Shown here piece by piece: positions 1 to 5,025 of a stretch of 6,040 bases of DNA (the stretch's first letter is position 1; each line of letters starts with the position of its first letter). The stretch spans positions 1-6,040 of the forward strand of contig CAMPHD010000209.1 in assembly GCA_946885765.1 (NCBI GenBank). The letters run 5' to 3'. This DNA is from an uncultured Thalassospira sp. GTDB lineage: Bacteria; Pseudomonadota; Alphaproteobacteria; Rhodospirillales_A; Thalassospiraceae. Position numbers and translations under genes: made by a program. Below the pieces are notes generated by a model. That model was not told the DNA's origin and searched no databases. It saw only the letters and a list, made by a program, of their open reading frames with translations.

Positions 1-8
1 GGTTTCGG

Positions 9-23
9 ATATGCCCCACATAT
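9..23. promoter_or_regulatory. Candidate LysR-type operator (dyad with T-N11-A)
   Basis: Seen: a perfect dyad ATATG-N5-CATAT, with T at 10 and A at 22 giving the T-N11-A spacing typical of LysR-family binding sites. It lies about 57 bases upstream of the chosen start of the first transporter, where an activator or repressor site could sit. LysR regulators commonly control DMT exporters. Short AT-rich dyads also occur by chance, and the rest of the upstream region lies outside the window, so this is only a candidate. Confidence 0.25.
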
Positions 24-79
24 CGATCATGTCCTGTTTTTCGCCCCGCCCCTCTCGTCACCGGAGTTGCCCCGTTATC

Positions 80-988
80 ATGACCGCCCTGCTTTTTCTG
101 ATCGTTACAGCCTGCTGGGGATTTACCTGGTATGCGATCAAGCTTCAGATCGGGCCGATCCCGATTGAAATGTCGATATTCTATCGCTTCCTGCTGGCTG
201 CTGTCGTGCTGTGCGGTTTTCTGATCCTGTCGCGCAAATGGCAGCCCGTTCCGTGGCGCGCCCACCCTTGGATCGTGCTTCTGGGATGTGGGCTGTTTGG
301 CATCAACTTTATCCTGATGTATTCGGCCACGGGCTATATCGCATCAGGGATTGTTGCGGTAATCTTTACCACTTCGACCATTTTCAACGCGCTTGGCAAC
401 TGGGCCTTTTATGGGCAGCGACCGGGTCTGCGCTTTGTCTTCGGGGCGGCATTCGGCCTTGGCGGCATTGCATGTCTGTTTGCCAACCAGATTTATGCCC
501 TGTCGCATAATCCGCATGCCATCACCGGCCTTTTGTTTGCCCTTGGTGGAACCGCGGTGTTTAGCATGGGCAACATGGTTTCGGTCAAACTGAACGCCAT
601 GGGTATACCCAACCGCGACGCGGTGGCACGTGGAATGGCATATGGTGCGGTCATGCTTCTGATCTTTGCCCTGCTGCGCGGCCAGACCCCGGTCATGCCG
701 ACCGATCCTGTCTATATTGGCGGCCTGCTGTATCTGGCCATTCCGGGCTCTGTCATTGCCTTCATTGCCTATCTGGCATTAGTCCATCGTGTAGGTGCTG
801 GACGTGCGGCCTATGTCACCGTCCTGTTCCCGGTCGTGGCCTTGACCGTTTCCACTTTCCTTGAAGGCTATGTCTGGACCCCGATTGGTGCCAGCGGCCT
901 TGTGATGATCTTCCTTGGCAACATCACCATATTTGCCCGCATGCCCAAAATGGGGCGTCGGGCCAAAAGTACACTCCCCGCGAACTAA
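80..988 (+). CDS. EamA/DMT-family transporter (10 TM)
   Basis: Integral inner-membrane protein of the drug/metabolite transporter superfamily, probably an exporter of amino acids, metabolites or toxic compounds; the substrate is not readable. The 302-residue product is the usual family length. About ten hydrophobic helices are visible, roughly at residues 2-21, 32-51, 62-81, 85-107, 117-135, 146-166, 183-200, 212-233, 240-260 and 266-286, forming two five-helix EamA repeats. The first repeat opens with the family-typical TACWGFTWYAIK, and the basic tail (RMPKMGRRAK) should be cytoplasmic. An upstream in-frame ATG at 11 would add 23 polar, Arg/Pro/Ser-rich residues before helix 1. I prefer the ATG at 80 because the protein then begins directly in helix 1 as in relatives; a GGAG lies 13 bases upstream, which is a rather long spacing. 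The gene is convergent with the VOC gene and shares a terminator with it. Confidence 0.9.
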   Translation: MTALLFLIVTACWGFTWYAIKLQIGPIPIEMSIFYRFLLAAVVLCGFLILSRKWQPVPWRAHPWIVLLGCGLFGINFILMYSATGYIASGIVAVIFTTSTIFNALGNWAFYGQRPGLRFVFGAAFGLGGIACLFANQIYALSHNPHAITGLLFALGGTAVFSMGNMVSVKLNAMGIPNRDAVARGMAYGAVMLLIFALLRGQTPVMPTDPVYIGGLLYLAIPGSVIAFIAYLALVHRVGAGRAAYVTVLFPVVALTVSTFLEGYVWTPIGASGLVMIFLGNITIFARMPKMGRRAKSTLPAN

Positions 989-1001
989 GGGCAGAACATA
1001 A

Positions 1002-1039
1002 AGAAACGGCAATGCCCATGATTTGGCATTGCCGTTTCT
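1002..1039. terminator. Bidirectional rho-independent terminator
   Basis: Seen: a perfect inverted repeat with 15-base arms (1002-1016 and 1025-1039) around an 8-base loop. The stem core is GGCAATGCC paired with GGCATTGCC, flanked by AAAC/GTTT so that each strand ends in a short T-rich run (GTTTCTGTTC on +, GTTTCTTTATG on -). It sits 13 bases after the transporter stop and 13 bases before the VOC stop on the opposite strand. This is the expected place for one hairpin to end two convergent transcripts. Confidence 0.85.
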
Positions 1040-1052
1040 GTTCGGGCTCTGC

Positions 1053-1481
1053 CTATTTGGCAAAAAGCTGATTGATGTCGGCAAAGGCCTTCATTTCAAC
1101 AGCGTTGCCGCTTGGGTCCATAAAGAACATGGTTGCCTGTTCACCCGGTTGTCCCTTGAAACGGATATAGGGCTCGATCACGAATTTCGTGCCTGCCGCC
1201 TTGAGTTTTGTCGCCATCTCGTTCCATTCGTCCATCGGCAGAACAATGCCGAAATGCCGGACCGGCACACCGTGACCGTCAACCGCATTGGAACTGACAT
1301 TACCGCATTCCTGCGGCGCAAGATGGGCGACGACCTGATGGCCGCAGAAATTGAAGTCAATCCAGTCCTCGGAACTGCGACCTTCAGAACACCCCAGAAG
1401 ATCGCCGTAAAAAGCGCGTGCAGTGGCAAGGTCGTGAACCGGAAAGGCCAGGTGGAACGGACGCATCGGTACTTCTGACAT
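1053..1481 (-). CDS. VOC-family protein (glyoxalase/extradiol dioxygenase-like)
   Basis: A 142-residue cytoplasmic metalloprotein of the vicinal oxygen chelate superfamily, made of two beta-alpha-beta-beta-beta modules. Module 1 starts at [22 protein letters not shown] (residues 9-30), and module 2 at [13 protein letters not shown] (74-86). The likely divalent-metal ligands are His10, His76 and Glu129, the last in [12 protein letters not shown], the standard VOC C-terminal motif. The segment [21 protein letters not shown] (100-120) and the HQVVAHL stretch resemble the subgroup named as predicted dioxygenases of the extradiol dioxygenase family (COG3565-like, from memory). The reaction is unknown: isomerase, dioxygenase or resistance roles all occur in this fold. 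The start is well supported by GAGAGGA (1486-1492) 4 bases before the ATG. The gene is divergent from the first LysR gene, which may control it. Confidence 0.88.
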   Translation of the reverse strand: MSEVPMRPFHLAFPVHDLATARAFYGDLLGCSEGRSSEDWIDFNFCGHQVVAHLAPQECGNVSSNAVDGHGVPVRHFGIVLPMDEWNEMATKLKAAGTKFVIEPYIRFKGQPGEQATMFFMDPSGNAVEMKAFADINQLFAK

Positions 1482-1485
1482 GATT

Positions 1486-1492
1486 TCCTCTC
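1486..1492 (-). promoter_or_regulatory. Ribosome binding site of the VOC gene
   Basis: On the minus strand GAGAGGA stands 4 bases before the ATG at 1481. It decides this start over the second in-frame Met at residue 6. It is the clearest Shine-Dalgarno sequence in the window. Confidence 0.75.
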
Positions 1493-1526
1493 GTCAAATA
1501 GAGTGCGGTGCTTAAAGGGATAGCCG

Positions 1527-1544
1527 TTTCATCAATTCATGAAA
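1527..1544. promoter_or_regulatory. 18-bp near-perfect palindrome, candidate operator
   Basis: Seen: TTTCAT-CAATTC-ATGAAA, in which 16 of 18 bases are self-complementary; only the C at 1533 and its partner C at 1538 mismatch. It lies in the divergent gap between the VOC and LysR genes. It covers the candidate -35 of the LysR promoter (1527-1532), so a bound protein would occlude that promoter. Its placement suits a LysR recognition or activation site, though it is centred between two bases and therefore does not give a symmetric T-N11-A. Function is inferred from position and symmetry only. Confidence 0.4.
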
Positions 1545-1555
1545 AATGATATATT
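1527..1555 (+). promoter_or_regulatory. Candidate promoter for the first LysR gene
   Basis: A -35-like TTTCAT (1527-1532) and a -10-like TATATT (1550-1555) are separated by 17 bases. This would start transcription near 1562 and leave a leader of about 30 bases. The -35 is poor, so the call rests mainly on the -10, the spacing and the position. Confidence 0.3.
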
Positions 1556-1574
1556 CCGCCACCAAGCATCACAA
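1548..1574 (-). promoter_or_regulatory. Candidate promoter for the VOC gene
   Basis: On the minus strand TTGTGA (1569-1574) and TATATC (1548-1553) are 15 bases apart, shorter than the ideal 17. The -10 shares bases with the -10 candidate of the divergent LysR promoter. If both are real, polymerase could occupy only one at a time. The leader would be about 60 bases. Confidence 0.25.
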
Positions 1575-1577
1575 AAT

Positions 1578-1592
1578 ATGATTAATTATCAT
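1578..1592. promoter_or_regulatory. Dyad overlapping the LysR start codon (T-N11-A)
   Basis: Seen: ATGAT-TAATT-ATCAT, a dyad with perfect 5-base arms. T1579 and A1591 give the T-N11-A spacing of LysR-family sites. The right arm runs into the ATG at 1591. LysR regulators often repress their own gene from the divergent promoter region, so this is a plausible autoregulatory site. It also occupies the place where a Shine-Dalgarno sequence should be. Confidence 0.35.
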
Positions 1593-2487
1593 GATCCCGG
1601 AACTCCGCACGCTTCTTGCCATTGCACGTTATGGCACCTTTTCTGCTGCCGGGGACAAGATCGGCCTGACCCAGTCCGCGGTCAGTGGTCATATGCGCCG
1701 CCTTGAAGAAATGCTTGGGTTCGAGCTGTTTGAACGCACAGGCCGTTCGGCAATACTGAACCCGGCAGGACAAAGGACACTGGCCCGCGCGCAGGAAATT
1801 GTCGCCCGGATTGAGGCTCTCGGCACGCCCGACGCCGATGAAACCGCCGTCGGGCGTCTTCGGATCGGCGCGATCGGCACCACTCTTTCAACAATCCTTG
1901 CCGATGCCATCGCACCGTTCCGCAACCGCTTTGCAAAAATGCATCTCCACATTGTACCCGGGATTTCGCTTTATCTTCTTGACCAACTTGACAGTGGTGA
2001 CCTTGACCTTGCCGTCATGATCAAACCGTCATTCGGCATGCCGCGCGATTTTCTATGGCACCCGCTTGGACGTGAACCATATGTTTTGATCACCCCGACC
2101 GAGAGCCCGGATGACGATTGGCAGTATCACCTGAAATCGCGACCGTTCCTGCGCTATGATCGAACGTCCTTTGGCGGACGGCAGGTCGACCGTTTCTTGC
2201 GCTCGCACGCCATCACACCACAGGAATCCGTTGAAATCGACGATATCCCGACCATGGTCGCCATGACAGCAAAGGGGCTTGGCGTGGCACTGCTGCCGCT
2301 ATCGAGGGCGTGCCTGCCGTTGCCTGCGGGTGTTCGAACGCTCTCGCTTGGCGATCAGACTTTTTATCGCGATATCGGTATCCTGTATCACCCGCGAAAC
2401 GACAGCCCCGCCCTATCCCATCTTTGCAACTGCCTGCACAACGCTGCGGGGACGATCACCAGCACGCCCAATCAGGACATGCTGTAA
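1591..2487 (+). CDS. LysR-family transcriptional regulator
   Basis: A 298-residue cytoplasmic DNA-binding regulator of normal family length. The N-terminal winged helix-turn-helix covers about residues 1-60: LRTLLAIARYGTFSAAGDKIGLTQSAVSGHMRRLEEMLGFELFERTGR is the classic LysR signature, with the recognition helix around TQSAVSGHMRRLE. A linker helix follows (about 60-80), then a type 2 periplasmic-binding-protein-like effector domain from about 87, including the conserved GLGVALLP at 229-236. The inducer is unknown. An in-frame stop at 1579-1581 leaves ATG 1591 as the first usable start. No clear Shine-Dalgarno precedes it, so initiation may be weak or near-leaderless. The gene is divergent from the VOC gene, its most likely target. 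Its last 16 bases overlap the end of the convergent dehydrogenase gene. Confidence 0.93.
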   Translation: MIPELRTLLAIARYGTFSAAGDKIGLTQSAVSGHMRRLEEMLGFELFERTGRSAILNPAGQRTLARAQEIVARIEALGTPDADETAVGRLRIGAIGTTLSTILADAIAPFRNRFAKMHLHIVPGISLYLLDQLDSGDLDLAVMIKPSFGMPRDFLWHPLGREPYVLITPTESPDDDWQYHLKSRPFLRYDRTSFGGRQVDRFLRSHAITPQESVEIDDIPTMVAMTAKGLGVALLPLSRACLPLPAGVRTLSLGDQTFYRDIGILYHPRNDSPALSHLCNCLHNAAGTITSTPNQDML

Positions 2488-3452
2488 ACTTCCGGATTAA
2501 TCATGTGGATCGGTTGGCCATTGGCGTAAGCAACAACCTGATCGAAAATATCGCCGAACTGCATGTCCAGTTCGTCCTCGGTGACAAAGCCGACATGCGG
2601 GGTCGCCAGAACATTTGGATGGTTGGCAAAACGGTCATTCGGATCGGCAAGCGGCTCGATATCCAGCACATCCACTGCGGCCTTGCCCGGCCGCCCGGCA
2701 TCAAGGGCCGCCAGAAGAGCGCCGGGCACCACCAGCCCGGCCCGCGATGTGTTGACAAACAGGCTTTCGGGTCGCATCCGCGCCAGATCATCGGCGGTAA
2801 TCGTGCCACGGGTTTCCGGGGTCAGGCGCATATGCACCGTGATGATATCGGGTGCTGCAAAGAATGCCTCGCGTGACGCGGCAACATCGAGCCCATCTTC
2901 GACGGCAGCCTTGCGCGATGCCTCGGACGCCCAGACCAGCACATTCATCCCGAACGCCTTGGCATAGCCCGCAACCACGCGCGAAATCTTGCCATATCCG
3001 AGGATACCGATTGTTCGCCCACGCAATGTCTTGCCGATCCCCGTCTGCCATTGACCGGCTTTAAGCGATGCGTTCTGTTCGACAATCTGGCGGGCGGATG
3101 CCATGATCAACGCCCATGTCATTTCCGCCGCGGCATAAGACGGCGCCTTGCCCGCACCCTGTTTTGAACACAGCAGAACACCGCGTTTCGTGCAGGCATC
3201 AACATCGATATGGGGAAAGGCGCTGCGCTGGCTGATCAGTTTTACGCCCGGCAAATGCGATAACAATTCATCAGTGATTTTGGTGCGTTCGCGAAACAGC
3301 ACGACCGCCTCCGCATCGCCAATCGCACGGGCCAGTTCGGCTGGATCATCATATTTCTGCCGAAGGATCGTCACGTCATGCCCGGCCAGTTTTTCATAGC
3401 AGGGCAGATGAAAAATGCTGTCTAGATAGTCGTCGAGAATTGCGATCTTCAT
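2472..3452 (-). CDS. D-2-hydroxyacid dehydrogenase family protein
   Basis: A 326-residue cytoplasmic NAD(P)-dependent oxidoreductase of the D-isomer-specific 2-hydroxyacid dehydrogenase family (SerA/GhrA/LdhA relatives), interconverting a 2-hydroxyacid and a 2-oxoacid; the substrate is unknown. The catalytic domain is split, residues 1 to about 105 and about 290-326, around a Rossmann domain starting near 110. The family's catalytic triad is present: Arg237 in NTSRAGLV, Glu266 in DVLDIEPL and His286 in TPHVGF. The nucleotide loop is GILGYGKIS (149-157), so the third Gly of GxGxxG is Ser157. After the second strand (VLVWASE, 171-177) there is no clear Asp, so cofactor choice is uncertain. There is no ACT or other C-terminal regulatory domain, unlike long phosphoglycerate dehydrogenases. 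The ATG at 3452 has a weak GGGA 6 bases upstream. The gene overlaps the LysR gene tail to tail. Confidence 0.92.
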   Translation of the reverse strand: MKIAILDDYLDSIFHLPCYEKLAGHDVTILRQKYDDPAELARAIGDAEAVVLFRERTKITDELLSHLPGVKLISQRSAFPHIDVDACTKRGVLLCSKQGAGKAPSYAAAEMTWALIMASARQIVEQNASLKAGQWQTGIGKTLRGRTIGILGYGKISRVVAGYAKAFGMNVLVWASEASRKAAVEDGLDVAASREAFFAAPDIITVHMRLTPETRGTITADDLARMRPESLFVNTSRAGLVVPGALLAALDAGRPGKAAVDVLDIEPLADPNDRFANHPNVLATPHVGFVTEDELDMQFGDIFDQVVAYANGQPIHMINPEVYSMS

Positions 3453-3467
3453 TCTTAATCCCGCTAT

Positions 3468-3486
3468 ATTTTACCGTATGTAACGG
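3468..3486 (-). promoter_or_regulatory. Candidate -10 and adjoining dyad upstream of the dehydrogenase
   Basis: On the minus strand TAAAAT (3468-3473) lies 15 bases before the dehydrogenase ATG. It directly abuts a dyad, CCGT-N5-ACGG, at 3474-3486. The pairing of an AT-rich -10-like box with an immediately upstream dyad suggests a regulated promoter. No good -35 is seen at 16-18 bases, so an activator-dependent promoter is one reading and chance is another. Confidence 0.25.
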
Positions 3487-3500
3487 CATTTATTCGCCGT
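3483..3500. repeat. Small inverted repeat ACGGC-N8-GCCGT
   Basis: Perfect 5-base arms around an 8-base AT-rich loop lie between the DUF1127-like gene and the dehydrogenase gene. There is no T-run on either strand, so it does not look like an efficient terminator. It could be a weak transcript hairpin or part of the upstream control region of the dehydrogenase gene. Confidence 0.25.
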
Positions 3501-3514
3501 GATCACGACACTTT

Positions 3515-3579
3515 GGGCGATACTCGCACCGAGAGAATGGTGGTGCAATACAGATCGTCCATATCCAGCTCTATCGCCC
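3515..3579. repeat. Nested inverted repeats at the 3' end of the DUF1127-like gene
   Basis: Perfect 8-base outer arms GGGCGATA (3515-3522) and TATCGCCC (3572-3579) enclose a smaller inverted repeat GCACC/GGTGC (3526-3530, 3542-3546). The outer right arm overlaps the stop codon of the DUF1127-like gene. In RNA this could fold into a long stem with an internal hairpin. No T-run follows, so a terminator is unlikely; a transcript-stabilising 3' structure or coincidence are both possible. Confidence 0.3.
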
Positions 3580-3903
3580 TTTCCACCTTTGCTTTTCCTT
3601 CCGGTTTGCCTCTATGCGATCCTGTAAAAACCGTGAAAGCCGCCAACCGGGATTGTGCCGATTGGCCATAAGGCTGCGCTTGGCTGCGATGATATCACCA
3701 TGCTCGACCCCATAGATGTCTTGCAGCATCCAGTCTTCCATCGCCAGCATGGCCTCAACCTCGCGCAGGTTCCGCCGATACGCTTCGCGACGCACGCGCC
3801 AATTGGCCCAAAAACCCACCATTCTGGCCCACACCCCATCGGACCTGCTGGTCACGTCGGTTTTGGCGGCTACCGTCGGCTCGCATGAAATTTGCGCTAC
3901 CAT
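3571..3903 (-). CDS. DUF1127-like small protein
   Basis: A 110-residue basic, probably cytoplasmic protein of unknown function, with no signal peptide or membrane helix. Residues about 32-71 read as a DUF1127 (YjiS-like) helical module: aromatic and Arg-rich FWANWRVRREAYRRNL, then LAMEDWMLQDIYGVEHGDI, matching the family pattern of a leucine-rich helix followed by a D-I-G-like turn, with Tyr in place of the usual Gly. It is longer than typical DUF1127 proteins (about 45-75 residues), with a polar N-terminal lead and a charged C-terminal tail rich in Arg/Lys/Glu. I chose ATG 3903 because AAGGA lies 8 bases upstream; ATGs at 3909 and 3912 and a TTG at 3921 are in frame but poorly spaced. It lies 118 bases upstream of the dehydrogenase gene on the same strand and is divergent from the second LysR gene. 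Confidence 0.65.
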   Translation of the reverse strand: MVAQISCEPTVAAKTDVTSRSDGVWARMVGFWANWRVRREAYRRNLREVEAMLAMEDWMLQDIYGVEHGDIIAAKRSLMANRHNPGWRLSRFLQDRIEANRKEKQRWKGR

Positions 3904-3962
3904 GGCCATCATCCTTTTCAAGTTTTTCCAATCACTGATAGCTAGATGATGAGGATTTCTTA

Positions 3963-3991
3963 TTGATGAGACAAACGAGAAGATTTAACAT
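3963..3991 (+). promoter_or_regulatory. Candidate sigma70-type promoter of the second LysR gene
   Basis: TTGATG (3963-3968) and TAACAT (3986-3991) are 17 bases apart, each matching four or five of six consensus positions. The start would fall near 3998, with a leader of about 30 bases to ATG 4028. A 7-base direct repeat TGATGAG (3947-3953 and 3964-3970) overlaps its upstream half and might be a binding half-site. Confidence 0.4.
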
Positions 3992-4027
3992 ATTTGATTG
4001 AAAAAACTCATAAATTGGCAATCACAC

Positions 4028-4927
4028 ATGTCCTCTCTGCCCGGAAACCTGCCAAATCTTGATCTTGATCTGGCGCGGACCTTTGTCGCGATTTGTGAAA
4101 CCGGCAACTTTTCGCGCGCGGCAGAACGGGTCAATCGCAGTGCCTCGGCCATCAGTCTTCAGGTCAAGAAGCTTGAGGAGATTGTCGGATGCAGCCTGTT
4201 TGACCGCGAAACCCGCCGGGTGCGACTGACCCCGGATGGCGAAGTACTGTTGGGATTTGCACGACGTCTTCTGCAGCTCAATGATGAGGTCATGTCACGC
4301 TTCCGCACCCCGGATTTCACCGGCAAGGTGCAGCTTGGCGTGCCAAATGACAATGGGATCATCGCCATTCCCGAAATCATGCGCCGTTTTGCCATCAGCC
4401 ACCCGCATGTCGAGGTCGATGTCTTTCTTGGTCCGACCGCAAGGTTGCGCCAGCGCATTGCCGACGGCACCACCGATATCGCCGTATTCAGCTATGACCC
4501 CGAACTTGATCCGCAACCGCCAATCCATAGTGAACCGCTTGTCTGGCTTGGTGCTCGCAACGGAATGGCAATTGAAAAACGCCCGCTTCCGGTCGCACTG
4601 GCCGAACCGGGATGTTATTGGCGGGCGATGGCATTGCGGGCGCTTGACGAAGCCGGGATCAATTACCGCGTTGCCTATACCAGCGAGTTTTGTCAGGCCC
4701 AGATTGCCGCAACCGAGGCTGACCTTGCGATCTGTCCGGTCCCGATCAGCGTGATTTCCGATCGCCTGATCCATCTTGATGCCCACCACGGCCTGCCCGA
4801 GCTTGGCGAATACCGCATAACCCTGGCCAAGCGCCCCGGTACCGGCCCGGCAGAGGATGCCCTGGCGGAGCATGTCGTGAGCAGTTTTAAAATGGCGGCA
4901 GAGCGCGGCATGCGGCTTTTTGCCTGA
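4028..4927 (+). CDS. LysR-family transcriptional regulator
   Basis: A 299-residue DNA-binding regulator. The winged helix-turn-helix spans about residues 11-70: LDLDLARTFVAICETGNFSRAAERVNRSASAISLQVKKLEEIVGCSLFDRETRRVRLTPDGE, with the recognition helix at SASAISLQVKKLE. A linker helix leads to an effector-binding domain from about residue 98 (GKVQLGVPNDNG) to the end. TEADLAICPVPIS (229-241) fills the place of the family's GxGI-xxLP loop. The effector is unknown. A TTG at 3998 would add ten residues (MKKLINWQSH), but ATG 4028 gives the usual family N-terminus; neither has a strong Shine-Dalgarno. It is divergent from the DUF1127-like gene and 98 bases upstream of a co-directional DMT transporter, so either neighbour could be its target. 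It is only distantly similar to the other LysR protein here, so recent duplication is unlikely. Confidence 0.92.
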   Translation: MSSLPGNLPNLDLDLARTFVAICETGNFSRAAERVNRSASAISLQVKKLEEIVGCSLFDRETRRVRLTPDGEVLLGFARRLLQLNDEVMSRFRTPDFTGKVQLGVPNDNGIIAIPEIMRRFAISHPHVEVDVFLGPTARLRQRIADGTTDIAVFSYDPELDPQPPIHSEPLVWLGARNGMAIEKRPLPVALAEPGCYWRAMALRALDEAGINYRVAYTSEFCQAQIAATEADLAICPVPISVISDRLIHLDAHHGLPELGEYRITLAKRPGTGPAEDALAEHVVSSFKMAAERGMRLFA

Positions 4928-4960
4928 GCATTTTTGATAGCCGGCGTTGATGTCCGAATC

Positions 4961-4979
4961 TGGCGAGCCAACCACGCCA
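4961..4979. repeat. Weak inverted repeat between LysR and transporter genes
   Basis: TGGCG (4961-4965) and CGCCA (4975-4979) pair around a 9-base loop in the 98-base gap after the second LysR gene. There is no following T-run, so it is not a convincing terminator. Read-through from the LysR gene into the transporter gene is therefore possible. Nothing else stands out in this gap. Confidence 0.2.
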
Positions 4980-5025
4980 ACACGCTTTAACATCCATTCC
5001 GTCACCACCACATTTCAGACGGATC

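Noticed and set aside
11..79. N-terminal extension of the first transporter from ATG 11
   Set aside because: The 23 added residues are polar and Arg/Pro-rich before a helix that normally begins the protein; the start at 80 matches family length.
1023..1478. 151-codon plus-strand open frame
   Set aside because: Covers almost exactly the VOC gene on the other strand; the VOC frame has metal ligands and a good ribosome site, this one has neither and starts inside the terminator.
2310..2876. 188-codon plus-strand open frame
   Set aside because: Straddles the ends of the LysR and dehydrogenase genes in other frames; no ribosome site and no recognisable domain.
4295..5011. 238-codon minus-strand open frame
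   Set aside because: It lies antisense to the second LysR gene, whose own product has a clear family signature. The antisense protein shows no recognisable motif or domain order and is a shadow of the high third-position GC.
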